A stretch of DNA of 64,000 nucleotides, from contig NZ_CP047023.1 in the NCBI RefSeq assembly GCF_009796765.1, positions 3,951,501 to 4,015,500 of the forward strand. Direction: 5' to 3'. Below are positions 8,903 through 17,977 of this stretch, piece by piece. The notes beneath the pieces were generated by a model. The model searched no databases and was not told where the DNA came from. It worked only from the letters and a program-made list of their open reading frames with translations. Position numbers and translations under genes: made by a program. This stretch comes from Paraglaciecola sp. L3A3. Its GTDB lineage: Bacteria > Pseudomonadota > Gammaproteobacteria > Enterobacterales > Alteromonadaceae. How positions within the stretch are numbered: position 1 is the first letter of the stretch; every line of letters starts with the position of its first letter.

Positions 8903-9457
8903 ATGAAAAAATTCTACAAAAAACTATCTATTGCCGTTGCTAGCTTAGGCTTGTTATTGCAGCTTTCTTCGGCTTCAGCTGCAGTTATTACCTTTGATTA
9001 CACTAATACAGTGACAGTTGGTGATAACTTCACAGTCAATGTCTTTGCAGACTTAACTGGAGATGAGCTATTTTCTTTTGGTTTTGACCTGACAAGCCTA
9101 ACCAATAATGTCTCATTTTTGAGCTCTACCGTTCACCCTGCATTTGTGCCTGACAATATAAACGATGTAGACGGCAGTTTATTTGACATTTTTGATGTGG
9201 TGACAGGGAATCTACAACTGGCGAGTTTGACCTTTTCAGCTGATGCAGTAGGCACTGATACCATTTCTTTACTTGGGAATGATACCAATTTCGGTGGTTT
9301 ATTTAGCCTCTTAGCTGTAGATGACATTAACATTTCATTCGACGTCAATGTCATTGATGCTGTCAAAGACGTACCTGTACCACCCACTTTTGGCTTACTT
9401 GCTCTAGGTTTATTAGCTGTAGTGCGTTTACGTAAAAAAGGAGAATCACAAAATTAA
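8903..9457 (+). CDS. Cohesin-like exported protein with PEP-CTERM-like C-terminal anchor
   Basis: 184 residues. Signal peptide with cleavage near residue 26 (ASA-A). Residues about 30-150 resemble a cohesin fold: an opening VTVGDNFTVNVFADLT strand pair, then FSFGFDLTSL, and later GNLQLASLTFSADAVGTDTI. The tail VPVPPTFGLLALGLLAVV followed by RLRKK looks like a PEP-CTERM sorting signal, with V in place of the usual E. It would then be processed by an exosortase and shown at the cell surface. It starts 65 bp after the dockerin-bearing GH16 gene on the same strand, so it may be the receptor for that dockerin. The cohesin assignment is by pattern only; generic PEP-CTERM proteins of unknown role can look similar. 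Confidence 0.7.
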   Translation: MKKFYKKLSIAVASLGLLLQLSSASAAVITFDYTNTVTVGDNFTVNVFADLTGDELFSFGFDLTSLTNNVSFLSSTVHPAFVPDNINDVDGSLFDIFDVVTGNLQLASLTFSADAVGTDTISLLGNDTNFGGLFSLLAVDDINISFDVNVIDAVKDVPVPPTFGLLALGLLAVVRLRKKGESQN

Positions 9458-9497
9458 GGGTGACCTCAGTTGCCCTGACAAAAATTTAATACTGTTT

Positions 9498-9523
9498 AGC
9501 CGATCCAATTAGGGTCGGCTTTT
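9498..9523 (+). terminator. Rho-independent terminator after the cohesin-like gene
   Basis: A 9-bp stem (AGCCGATCC with GGGTCGGCT, one G-U pair), a loop of 5 bases, then TTT. It lies 40 bases past the stop at 9457 and closes the GH16/cohesin transcription unit. Confidence 0.75.
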
Positions 9524-9668
9524 AAATAGGGCATTCAAACTCTAGCCCTGCTTTTACACAAATGCCTAATACACATTCGTCAATTATCGCCCCAACACCT
9601 AGTAGTGCACGAGTTGAGCGACCAAAAATTTTGTCCCATTGCTGTTCAGCTGAAGACCAGCCATTTAA
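9522..9668 (-). pseudogene. Possible C-terminal remnant of a RidA/YjgF-like gene
   Basis: The minus strand reads 48 codons ending in TAA at 9522, with a protein-like sequence that includes IFGRSTRALLGVGA near the middle. This resembles the C-terminal R-x-A-x-GV segment of RidA-like proteins. There is no start codon; the frame is cut by a TAG at 9671. I read it as a gene relic. Similarity is weak and only a search could confirm it. Confidence 0.3.
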
Positions 9669-9902
9669 CTAGAATGCTATAACACTAGTCATATTTGTGT
9701 TTCTGAGTGCTAAAGTGAGGGCTGATATAGAATTTATAAGCACATTGATTTTATGTGCTTATGCTAACAAGGATATAAGTCTGTACTCGTTTGTTATTCA
9801 TAGCGCTAATAAAAATTTACGCCATGAAGTATTTTTTATCTGTGGTGCTATTAGATTTATTTTTATATGCTTGGTTAATCCTTCCTTGTTTAAGTCACTC
9901 AA

Positions 9903-11648
9903 TTGCCTCTCACTCAAGATCAATCCATCAAAGACAAAATTCACATTGAACAAATTAAAATCATGCATGGTTCTATTCCGGTGCTTTTATTTATCAATTT
10001 AATGGTGGGTTGCGCGCTTTCATATGGCTTTTCGGATGTGATACCTGCCGCTTCGATTTATACCTGTTTGTCTTTATTGCTGGTGATGGTGACAATTCGA
10101 AGCGCATTTTATCTGAAGTATAGAAACAATTTTGAGCCGAATAATTTGCGGCCTTATCAACTATCACTAATATTAGGTAGCGCATTTGCCGGTATTACTT
10201 GGGGTACTATCAGTTTTTTATATTTCCCAGTAGATGATCAAAATTATCAACTTTTTCTACTAATGGCTTTAATGGCTATGACTGGTGGCTCGGCATTTAC
10301 TTTTAGCATTTACATGCCAGGATATTTTGCTTATGTACCCACCATAATGCTGTCGATCACCCTGCAATATTTTTTAATTGGCGATAAATATCATAATACT
10401 TTAGGCTTTGTATCACTGGTGTATTTACTTGTGTTGACCTTATTCAACCTTAAAATTAATAAGAATTTTAAGGAAAGCTTGGCATTACGTTTTCAAAACT
10501 TAAATTTGATAGAGCAGCTTAAAGCCCAAAAAGAAGAAGCCGAACGGGCGAATAAAGCAAAATCTATGTTTTTAGCGGCAGCTAGCCACGATCTTCGTCA
10601 ACCCCTGTATGCCTTAGGCTTATTTACTTCGGTATTAGATGAAACCATTAAGTACCCTAAGGTGAAACGTGTAGTTGAACAAATTAACGCATCAGTAGAC
10701 GCACTGACCAACCTTTTTGACAAATTACTGGATATCTCTCAGCTTGATGCTGGTGTGGTGACAGTGAAAAAACGAAACTTTGTGTTAAGTGATATTTTTG
10801 ACAAATTGTCTAAAGAATACTCCAGAGAAGCACAAGAAAAAGATATCAAACTAAGTTGGCCAACATTTTATCCAGCGGTTTATAGTGAGCCCGATTTATT
10901 AGAACGCATACTCAGAAACTATTTATCCAATGCCCTTAAATACACCTCAAATGGCCGTGTTGAGGTTTCTTGCGAAGCGCAAGAAGGACTCGTGTATATT
11001 CAAGTAAAAGACTCTGGTATTGGCATGAACCAAGAAACTCTTGAAAAAATTTATGAAGAATTTTATCAAGTCAATAATCCAGAACGAGATCGACAAAAAG
11101 GTTTAGGTCTGGGTTTGTCTATCGTAAAAAGAACCGCCGATTTACTTGAGCATCAAATTTTGGTCACTTCCACAGTAGGCAAAGGCTCAACATTTTCAAT
11201 TGCTGTCACACAAGCTGAAATGATGCTGAATAAACATGACGATGTCATTAAATTAAAGAATACAAAGCCACAAATTCAAGCCACAAATAAACTTGTACTG
11301 ATTATTGATGATGAAGAAAGTATCCGCGAAGGACTAAGCTCTATTCTAACACTTTGGAAATATCAGGTAATCACAGCACTCGATCTTGACGATGCAATGA
11401 AACAGCTTGAAGCGCAGGGGCAAAAACCAGATGTGATCATTTCAGACTATCGATTAAAAGAAAATAAGACTGGGGTGGACGCGATTAAAGCCTTGCATCA
11501 ACACTTTAAGGCAGAGATCCCTGCCCTTTTGATTACCGGCGACATGATGCAAGATCGCTTAATCGATATAAAAAAGAGCAACTTCCAAGTGCTTTTTAAA
11601 CCGGTACCGCCAATGAAACTCAGATCATTTTTAAGAAGTATCGAATAA
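9903..11648 (+). CDS. Hybrid sensor histidine kinase with C-terminal receiver
   Basis: 581 residues if started at TTG 9903; an in-frame ATG at 9963 (residue 21) is the alternative, and no Shine-Dalgarno decides. Five to six membrane segments (about 25-185) are followed by a coiled linker, a HisKA domain with H-box SHDLRQPL (phospho-acceptor H229), an HATPase domain (N-box LRNYLSNALKYT, G-boxes DSGIGM and GLGLGLSIVKR), and a receiver (about 465-581) with phospho-acceptor D515 in ISDYRL. Stop is 11 bp from the stop of the convergent NarL-type regulator, so the two probably form a phosphorelay. No periplasmic sensor domain is evident, so the signal may be perceived within the membrane. Confidence 0.9.
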   Translation: MPLTQDQSIKDKIHIEQIKIMHGSIPVLLFINLMVGCALSYGFSDVIPAASIYTCLSLLLVMVTIRSAFYLKYRNNFEPNNLRPYQLSLILGSAFAGITWGTISFLYFPVDDQNYQLFLLMALMAMTGGSAFTFSIYMPGYFAYVPTIMLSITLQYFLIGDKYHNTLGFVSLVYLLVLTLFNLKINKNFKESLALRFQNLNLIEQLKAQKEEAERANKAKSMFLAAASHDLRQPLYALGLFTSVLDETIKYPKVKRVVEQINASVDALTNLFDKLLDISQLDAGVVTVKKRNFVLSDIFDKLSKEYSREAQEKDIKLSWPTFYPAVYSEPDLLERILRNYLSNALKYTSNGRVEVSCEAQEGLVYIQVKDSGIGMNQETLEKIYEEFYQVNNPERDRQKGLGLGLSIVKRTADLLEHQILVTSTVGKGSTFSIAVTQAEMMLNKHDDVIKLKNTKPQIQATNKLVLIIDDEESIREGLSSILTLWKYQVITALDLDDAMKQLEAQGQKPDVIISDYRLKENKTGVDAIKALHQHFKAEIPALLITGDMMQDRLIDIKKSNFQVLFKPVPPMKLRSFLRSIE

Positions 11649-11659
11649 TCGATAACTGC

Positions 11660-12274
11660 TTATTTAAAAGCCCCTAGTTTTTGTGCAGCAATTGCCGCTT
11701 CAGTTCGATTACTGACACCCAGTCGCTTAAAAATAGCAGTGATATGCATTTTAATGGTGGCTTCGGCAATGCCCATTTCTAGTGCTATTTTTTTGTTCGA
11801 TAATCCTTTCATCATCATTTCAACCACTTCATATTGTCTTGGCGTGAGTGACTCAGATGTATCTTGATCCTGAACTGAATCTTTAACTATCGATGCAGGG
11901 ACGTATATTTCACCTAACATAATTAAACGCAGCGCATTTAACATCTCTTTACTAGAGCTATCTTTTGGAATAAAACCTGAAGCGCCACCTTCGAGCGCTC
12001 GATTTAAATCACTTTGTTGCTTCGATGCAGATAACACCACAGCCGTAACAAGAGGAAAGTGTTTTCTACAATAACTTAAAAGACTAAAACCATCTTTATC
12101 AGGCATACATAAATCTAATAAAACTAAATCTATATCAGGATCTTCATTTAGCAAAGACACCGCATTTTCATAGCTACTAGCCTCTAAAACAGTTGTGTCA
12201 TCTTCAAGCTTATCAAACACGTAAACTAAGCCTTCGCGAAATAGGGTGTGATCGTCTACAACAAGAATTTTCAA
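11660..12274 (-). CDS. NarL/FixJ-type response regulator
   Basis: 204 residues. Receiver domain with acidic pair D7/D8, phospho-acceptor D54 (LLDLCMP) and K104-like lysine in GFIPKDSS, then a LuxR-type helix-turn-helix (LTPRQYEVVEMMMKGLSNKKIA, about 140-200). It is a DNA-binding output regulator and very likely accepts phosphate from the convergent hybrid kinase. Target genes cannot be read. The divergent neighbour on the other side is the HEFGH lipoprotein operon, 353 bp away, which is one candidate target. Confidence 0.92.
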   Translation of the reverse strand: MKILVVDDHTLFREGLVYVFDKLEDDTTVLEASSYENAVSLLNEDPDIDLVLLDLCMPDKDGFSLLSYCRKHFPLVTAVVLSASKQQSDLNRALEGGASGFIPKDSSSKEMLNALRLIMLGEIYVPASIVKDSVQDQDTSESLTPRQYEVVEMMMKGLSNKKIALEMGIAEATIKMHITAIFKRLGVSNRTEAAIAAQKLGAFK

Positions 12275-12627
12275 CTAATATCCCCAACTCTAAAATAGCA
12301 TTTACCAACAATATCGAGCCAAATCGATAAGTATTATAAATTTTCATTATGTTAGTCTAAATCTCAATTTGCACCAACCGATATCCTAAGAACAACATAA
12401 AGGCGAATACATAGAAAACAGTTACGAAATTTTTCATCAAGATGCCTCACAAAGTATTCAGTCGACCTTGTTATTTTTATCCGTTTTTTTCTATTGCACT
12501 TGTAAACTGGCTATTAGACTTTTGTATTATAAATCCAAAATAAAATTAACTTGTGAAAAAGATGTTTATTGGGTAATAATCTTTTACTTCTAGTTACATT
12601 AAATATTTTTCACCAAAGGAGTTGGTT
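12275..12627. other. Divergent intergenic region before the lipoprotein operon
   Basis: 353 bp, AT-rich. It presumably contains promoters for the response regulator (minus) and the HEFGH lipoprotein (plus). A good Shine-Dalgarno AAGGAG lies at 12616-12621. I see no clear operator repeat and no gene. Confidence 0.4.
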
Positions 12628-15507
12628 ATGCGCAATAAACTAAATATTAATCGATCAAAGATAGGCACTTTTAAATATAAGTGTTTAGCAACTTTGATTT
12701 TAACCGGAATTCTAAGTGCTTGTGATAATAGCTCAAATCCTACAGAAGCAACTGTAAACTATGTACTTGCTTCCGTGGATGGAGGCTCATGTGCGCTATT
12801 CGACCCAAATAGCAATTTTACTCAAGTGGCTGATACGGCCATTACATCTGAAGGCGTTGGTATTTTTGAAGACGTGCCGGCCGATACAGGATTGGTAGTA
12901 GTTGAATGTTCTGGCGGTACTTACATTGACGAAGCAACGGGTGAAGAATTAACGGCTGATTTCTTGCGCTCGTATGTCGATATTACCTCTTCTGAATTTA
13001 CCGTCACTGTATCTCCATTGACTGAACTTGCCGCACGATTAGTTGAATATTACCAATTAGCGCCAGAGACTTACTTTGATGTACTAGAAAATGTTGCTTT
13101 TTCTTTTGGCCTAAAAGATGTTGATTTGGCCACAGTGGTGCCTCTAGACTTAAATGTTTACTATATGGATGGTTCTGAAAATGGTAACTATGGATTGGTA
13201 CTAGCGGCGCTATCTCAGTACCAACTTGATGTTGAAGCTGACAGCGCTGAAGAGGTGATACAAGAGTTGTTCGTTGGCATGGCAAATAACGGTTTATTTA
13301 CCAATGATGAAATACGTGACGTGTATTTTTATGCTCTAGAAAATATGTTTTTCAACCCAAGAATTGACCCATATTTAGGCAGTGATGAAGATTTAGATAA
13401 GTTCTTTCATGATGTTGTACAAGCACCTTTAGTCTCTCAGGTAGAGTATATCGATGCCAGCCATCCTGACAGTAATAATCTTCAGGCATTAAGCACAATC
13501 GACGCATTTTCTCCCTCTGTTTTTGAGCTTGTTGGTACTCACATGTCTTTAAAACTCGGCGTCACCTTAGGTGGAGAGGCATGTAAAACCTACGACCTAC
13601 AGACCTTAAGTGATACTAATACTGATTCTAAATACACACTGATGTATGCAGAATGTCCTGAACAAGCCATTGGTGAATCTGATTTGGTCGTTATGGACAA
13701 TGACAGGGTAGAGAATACAGTCACCATGACGGTAGTTGACCCTGGTACTTGGGACTATGCATTAGAGCAATACAAAAAATTTCCCGACGCTAAAATGAGT
13801 ACTTACAGTGTCGAACAAAAAGCAGTAACAGGTTCAAGTTGGGTGTTTGGAACCATTAAAGGCGAAGCGCCTGCCATAGATCCAAGTACAAGCCCAGCCC
13901 ATGACTATTACAGCGATAGTTTAGCTATATTTAATATATCTGGTGTAACCGTAGAGCTGGTTGACGAGTCTGATTCTGTCATAGCATCTACGACCACTTA
14001 TCCTGATGGCTACTATGAGTTTGGTAATGTACCCGAATCAACGAGTTTAAAAGTGGTAGCAAAGGCAGAAATAAAGAAAGTAAAAACGGATGACACTGGC
14101 CCTGATTATAATTTTAGTGTGCGTGATAATACTAGCACTAGCTCGCCTAGAGCCATGTACCAAATAGCGACGCCTTACTTTACAACATATGCTGAAGCTG
14201 GTTCAGATAACGAGCATAATTTAGTGGCTAAAATTGGCTTTGATAGTAACGGCCAAGCATTGAGTGATGAGCAAAGAGAATCGGCACCTTTTGCTATTTT
14301 AAGAGCGATGAAATCAGGGGCTGATGCCTTAGAGCAAATCAATCCTAATATCAACATGCCACCATTAGTTATTTATTGGTCACCTAAAAATATTGGTACA
14401 GATGGAGATAAAGCTTCGGGTCAAATTGGAACTTCTCATTATTCTGGCCAAGGTTTAGCGCCAGGTTTATACATTTTGGGTAAAGCCGATTCAGATACAG
14501 ATGAATTCGACCAAGGTGTTATAGGGCATGAATTTGGTCATTATTTGCAAGACCAGCTATCGTATTCTGATAGCCCTGGGGATTCTCATGGCGACCTCGA
14601 ATATAAAGATGCAAGTTTGGCTTACGGTGAAGGTTATGGTACTGCAATTGGTGGCCTTTTATCTGGTAGTCAATACTATTGCGACGTATCAGGTGAAAAC
14701 CAATTAGATGGCTTTTGTACCGACTTAACCGATAAAAACGAAGCTGGGTATGTTAATGGATTCTATTCAGAAGCCAGTATAATCACCCTTATGTATGGAA
14801 TTGGTAAGCTACCCGGAAAAGGGTTAACCGAGTTCTTTAATGCATTTACCGAAATGAAAACAAGTATACATTCAGCGACTATATTTTCTTTCTTACACCA
14901 TTATTTAAAAGCAAACCCAGATGTGACTAGTGAAGTACAAGCTTTGATGGCTGATGCTAACATTAAATCAAGCGATCCCTATGGTGTGTTGCCTGAAGGA
15001 ACAGCCGCAGACCCAGCAATTAGCGCAGCAAACAATAAGAAAACCGCTGCTGTTGGTGCTGATGATTTAGAACGCTTATATATTGAGCTGGAGCTTGAGT
15101 CGATTGATACGCCAACATTCGATGAAACACCACCACTGTTGACGACTAGCGCGCCTACTTTTTGTTTAAATAGAAATCTACAAGGCGCAAATGGCTCAAA
15201 TGGGCTGGGTATGAGTAAGCGATTTACTTTTACGTCAAACTATACGGGTAATCTTTTGTTGCAAAGCATTGATAAGTACGGCGAAACCATAAGTGACCAA
15301 AATATCGGTTTTGAAATGCGAGACGAAACGGGTAGCAAGGTAAGAATTTGGGGATATAACGGAGAAAATTCTGATGAATACTTTGGTGGTGCTGATGTTA
15401 AATCAGGTACTAAGTATTCATTGAATCTAAATGTTAGTAACCCTGAAATGGTACTTAATGGCAGTCAGTGTGGCTATAAAGTTCAATTGGCAAAGGCTGC
15501 AGACTAG
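12628..15507 (+). CDS. Large lipoprotein with HEFGH zinc-peptidase motif
   Basis: 959 residues from the ATG at 12628, chosen because AAGGAG sits six bases upstream; a TTG two codons earlier is less likely. Lipobox ILSAC gives lipidated C32. The N-terminal third resembles surface lipoproteins with small beta-domains; residues near 430-475 (GYYEFGNVPESTSLKVVA) look like a carboxypeptidase-regulatory or SdrD-type beta-sandwich. The motif HEFGH (H634, E635, H638) with a downstream E668 in AYGEGYG fits a gluzincin-type metallopeptidase. Substrate unknown. The next gene starts four bases after the stop, so they are co-transcribed. I do not recognise a named family for the whole protein. Confidence 0.75.
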   Translation: MRNKLNINRSKIGTFKYKCLATLILTGILSACDNSSNPTEATVNYVLASVDGGSCALFDPNSNFTQVADTAITSEGVGIFEDVPADTGLVVVECSGGTYIDEATGEELTADFLRSYVDITSSEFTVTVSPLTELAARLVEYYQLAPETYFDVLENVAFSFGLKDVDLATVVPLDLNVYYMDGSENGNYGLVLAALSQYQLDVEADSAEEVIQELFVGMANNGLFTNDEIRDVYFYALENMFFNPRIDPYLGSDEDLDKFFHDVVQAPLVSQVEYIDASHPDSNNLQALSTIDAFSPSVFELVGTHMSLKLGVTLGGEACKTYDLQTLSDTNTDSKYTLMYAECPEQAIGESDLVVMDNDRVENTVTMTVVDPGTWDYALEQYKKFPDAKMSTYSVEQKAVTGSSWVFGTIKGEAPAIDPSTSPAHDYYSDSLAIFNISGVTVELVDESDSVIASTTTYPDGYYEFGNVPESTSLKVVAKAEIKKVKTDDTGPDYNFSVRDNTSTSSPRAMYQIATPYFTTYAEAGSDNEHNLVAKIGFDSNGQALSDEQRESAPFAILRAMKSGADALEQINPNINMPPLVIYWSPKNIGTDGDKASGQIGTSHYSGQGLAPGLYILGKADSDTDEFDQGVIGHEFGHYLQDQLSYSDSPGDSHGDLEYKDASLAYGEGYGTAIGGLLSGSQYYCDVSGENQLDGFCTDLTDKNEAGYVNGFYSEASIITLMYGIGKLPGKGLTEFFNAFTEMKTSIHSATIFSFLHHYLKANPDVTSEVQALMADANIKSSDPYGVLPEGTAADPAISAANNKKTAAVGADDLERLYIELELESIDTPTFDETPPLLTTSAPTFCLNRNLQGANGSNGLGMSKRFTFTSNYTGNLLLQSIDKYGETISDQNIGFEMRDETGSKVRIWGYNGENSDEYFGGADVKSGTKYSLNLNVSNPEMVLNGSQCGYKVQLAKAAD

Positions 15508-15510
15508 CAA

Positions 15511-16098
15511 ATGCAGACTCAGTCAGCACATTTAAAGACCAATAAAAATAGGTGTGCTTACACCTATTGTCGTGGTGCTATTGCTCTTTTGACTATATTT
15601 TCAACAGCATTTTTGTTTGGATGTGAAAATCCAGACAAAGATGCTCTGCAAATAGCTGTTAAATCGGAGTCTTCGTCATCAGGCGAGACACTGACTAAAC
15701 AAGTGAAAAGTAAAGCCATTGATTTTGCCCCCACAGTGTCTAGTGAACGAAAAGGTTTATGGCTTGGTGGTGCACCAGCTCTTAATAAGCGCGTATCAAT
15801 GATTGATACTTATTATCAATTAAAGGCAGGCAACTCACCTGATCAAGTCATCATGACTTTACGTTTTGAAGGGGCTAAAACTAAAGATGCTAGAGTAAGC
15901 TTTAAGCCTATTGATGGGGCAAAATTTTTACATGCAGAGCAACGTGCACAATGGAAACTTAAACCAGACATTGCTTCACAGGTAACCATTACACTCGTTT
16001 TACCTAAGAATACAAGTTATTTAACACTTAATACCTTTCAAAATGGTAAGGGTGCATCTAGAGCTTTTTTATTAAACCAGCTCCGTAAACATAAATAA
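15511..16098 (+). CDS. Hypothetical lipoprotein, partner of the HEFGH lipoprotein
   Basis: 195 residues with a long basic n-region, a hydrophobic segment and lipobox LFGC (lipidated C38). The mature part is predicted mostly beta and has no recognised domain. It follows the HEFGH lipoprotein by only three bases and lacks a strong ribosome-binding site of its own, so translational coupling is likely. A role as partner, chaperone or substrate of the metallopeptidase-like protein is a guess from context alone. Confidence 0.65.
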   Translation: MQTQSAHLKTNKNRCAYTYCRGAIALLTIFSTAFLFGCENPDKDALQIAVKSESSSSGETLTKQVKSKAIDFAPTVSSERKGLWLGGAPALNKRVSMIDTYYQLKAGNSPDQVIMTLRFEGAKTKDARVSFKPIDGAKFLHAEQRAQWKLKPDIASQVTITLVLPKNTSYLTLNTFQNGKGASRAFLLNQLRKHK

Positions 16099-16523
16099 CC
16101 TGAGTTCTGAATAAAAAGTGTGAAGCAGTAAATAGCTGCGAGATTAAAGACAAAAATCACAGCTTGTTACAGTGCTGCAAATCGCAACTGCAAGGCTGCA
16201 GTTCACTGTAGTTATACCCATTGCTCTAGAAATAAAAATTAAAGGTCTGTGCCCTAGACTAAATAAAGCGTATAGTGCGCCGGTCTTTCCATGTATTGAG
16301 CCTACTGGCCACACGCCTCTATCCTCCTTATTGCGTTCTTATTTGCTTAGCGTAAATAAGATAGATTTACAGCACCTACTATTTGCGTTCCTCACTCTTT
16401 TTGAGAACAATCTGACTTTTAACCTAACTTTACTCTTTTGAGTGAAGCGATGAAAAGCACGCGATATTTTTTTGCGTAGTTTAGGTGTGTCTTTAATTTT
16501 TACTTATTCCTTTTAGGAGCTAC
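16099..16523. other. Intergenic region, no gene recognised
   Basis: 425 bp. An open frame at 16172-16441 has no protein-like pattern and no ribosome-binding site. The segment near 16120-16150 carries a degenerate copy of an intergenic motif seen again near 18441 (GCAGTAAATAGCTGC). AGGAG at 16515-16519 serves the next gene. Confidence 0.4.
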
Positions 16524-17177
16524 ATGACCACCAGCAATGAAACAGTTCAAGCGTTACCCCCATCGATTATATCTTACGTTAAAGATCTTCCTAATATTTG
16601 CTCTCTTAGTGGATTATTCTGCACTATTCTAGCCATCTATTTTAGTATTACCGGCGTTTATTATGCCGCAATGATAGGCATGGTCTGGGCTGTTGCCTTT
16701 GATTGGGCCGATGGTTTAGTGGCAAGAAAAATGAAAGGACGAACAGGCAGTGACCGAATTTTTGGTGGCCAACTCGATTTATTAATAGACATTGTTAGTT
16801 ATGGTGTAGCTCCCGCTATTCTATTGTTAAGTTTTGCCGAATTTAACCCATTATTACTACCTGTAGCTTTCGTAATGATCGCAGCCAGTGCAATACGTTT
16901 AAGTTATTTTAGTACATTCGGTTTATCTGACTCATCGAAATACACAGGCTTAGCACTGGATAATAACAGCCTGATATTAGTCTTTATCTTCCTGTTAGAA
17001 GCTTTCATTCCAATTGAAACATTTTCAATCATTCTTTGTGTCAGTGCATTGACTCTGGCCGCTCTAAATGTGTCACAGATCAAGACACCCAAACTTTCTG
17101 GCAATCCACGAAACGTTTATTTACTAGCGTTTTATACCCTAGGAATTACAGCAATTTACGCATGGAAACTTGCATAA
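16524..17177 (+). CDS. CDP-alcohol phosphatidyltransferase family protein
   Basis: 217 residues, about six membrane segments. The CDP-alcohol phosphotransferase signature is complete: D60, D63-G64, A67-R68, G81, D85, D89 in the stretch DWADGLVAR ... GGQLDLLID. These integral inner-membrane enzymes join a CDP-activated lipid or alcohol to a hydroxyl acceptor, as in phosphatidylserine or phosphatidylglycerophosphate synthesis. It is followed after 54 bp by a cytidylyltransferase, which suggests that the pair activates a small phospho-alcohol with CTP and transfers it to lipid. The exact product cannot be read; it is not a close match to PssA or PgsA that I can recognise. Confidence 0.85.
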   Translation: MTTSNETVQALPPSIISYVKDLPNICSLSGLFCTILAIYFSITGVYYAAMIGMVWAVAFDWADGLVARKMKGRTGSDRIFGGQLDLLIDIVSYGVAPAILLLSFAEFNPLLLPVAFVMIAASAIRLSYFSTFGLSDSSKYTGLALDNNSLILVFIFLLEAFIPIETFSIILCVSALTLAALNVSQIKTPKLSGNPRNVYLLAFYTLGITAIYAWKLA

Positions 17178-17231
17178 CTAAAAGCTGTAACACATGACAT
17201 TAATAATTATTTCAAAGGGGTTCAATAACAC

Positions 17232-17678
17232 ATGCTTGTATATACTGTAGGTACTTTTGATTTACTTCATGTAGGGCATCTTGCTTTACTGGAGTACTGT
17301 AGATCACTTGGCAACTCTCTCGCTGTAGGCGTAGCTTCTGATCGTGTAGTGAATTCTTACAAACCCAATGTGCCAGTCATTCCTTTAGAGCAAAGAATGG
17401 AAATGCTAAAAGCCTTAAGTTGTGTGGATATTGTTCGTCCTTACGATGAGCTTGAGTATGTATCTGGCTGTATAGAACTCAATGCTGATATTTTCGTTAT
17501 TGGCGAAGACTGGGGTAACCAACCACATAATTTAGCAGTAGAGTCATATCTAAAATTAGCAGGAAAACAAATAGAAAAAGTACTGTATAACCCTCGTACA
17601 TCATCAACCACCATAAAACAAAATGTGATGGCACAAAGTAATCATTGGCCAACAGCTTTAGTTGCTGGGCAGCGATAA
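17232..17678 (+). CDS. Glycerol-3-phosphate-cytidylyltransferase-like protein
   Basis: 148 residues, single nucleotidyltransferase domain with GTFDLLHVGH (HxGH, H13 and H16) and the C-terminal RTSSTTIK motif matching the RTxGxSTT signature of TagD/GCT-type enzymes. These form CDP-glycerol, CDP-ethanolamine or similar from CTP. A purine-rich AAAGGGG precedes the ATG. With the preceding CDP-alcohol phosphatidyltransferase it forms a two-gene module for an unusual head group or a polar glycan substituent. The substrate is inferred only at the level of a small phosphorylated alcohol. Confidence 0.85.
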   Translation: MLVYTVGTFDLLHVGHLALLEYCRSLGNSLAVGVASDRVVNSYKPNVPVIPLEQRMEMLKALSCVDIVRPYDELEYVSGCIELNADIFVIGEDWGNQPHNLAVESYLKLAGKQIEKVLYNPRTSSTTIKQNVMAQSNHWPTALVAGQR

Positions 17679-17840
17679 CAGCCATAAAAGCAGATACGAG
17701 ATTCTAGCTACGAGAATAAAGATGACAGCAAAGCGCTAAAAGCAATTCACCACATAGGAAAAGGCTAAGTAATAGATAGGAGATAGTTGTTAGAAAAAAC
17801 AGTTAAAAGCTGAGATGTGAATCTGTTAGATCCTCAACTT

Positions 17841-17864
17841 GGCCGATAACCGAAATTATCGGCC
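17841..17864 (+). terminator. Hairpin downstream of the cytidylyltransferase gene
   Basis: Perfect 9-bp arms GGCCGATAA and TTATCGGCC around a six-base loop. It lies 160 bp past the stop and lacks a T-run, so termination is uncertain. Confidence 0.4.
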
Positions 17865-17977
17865 GACTTCAAAGCCCCTCATTCCTGTATATTGTTAGCA
17901 GGAATCCATTGGCTAAAAATGCAAAGAATAATAAAATTGACCATCGCAAACAAAAGAGACGGTAAAAAATTAAAATC

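Larger units (their letters stand above)
9458..9902. other. Intergenic region before the hybrid kinase
   Basis: 445 bp holding the terminator at 9498-9523 and the possible RidA-like relic at 9522-9668. The remaining 230 bp before the kinase are AT-rich and show no convincing promoter or gene. Confidence 0.5.

Noticed and set aside
9697..10002. Open frame of 101 codons overlapping the start of the hybrid kinase gene
   Set aside because: No family pattern or ribosome-binding site, and it overlaps a clear kinase gene in another frame.
16172..16441. Open frame of 89 codons between the lipoprotein operon and the CDP-alcohol module
   Set aside because: Sequence looks random, no Shine-Dalgarno, unusual composition; treated as non-coding.
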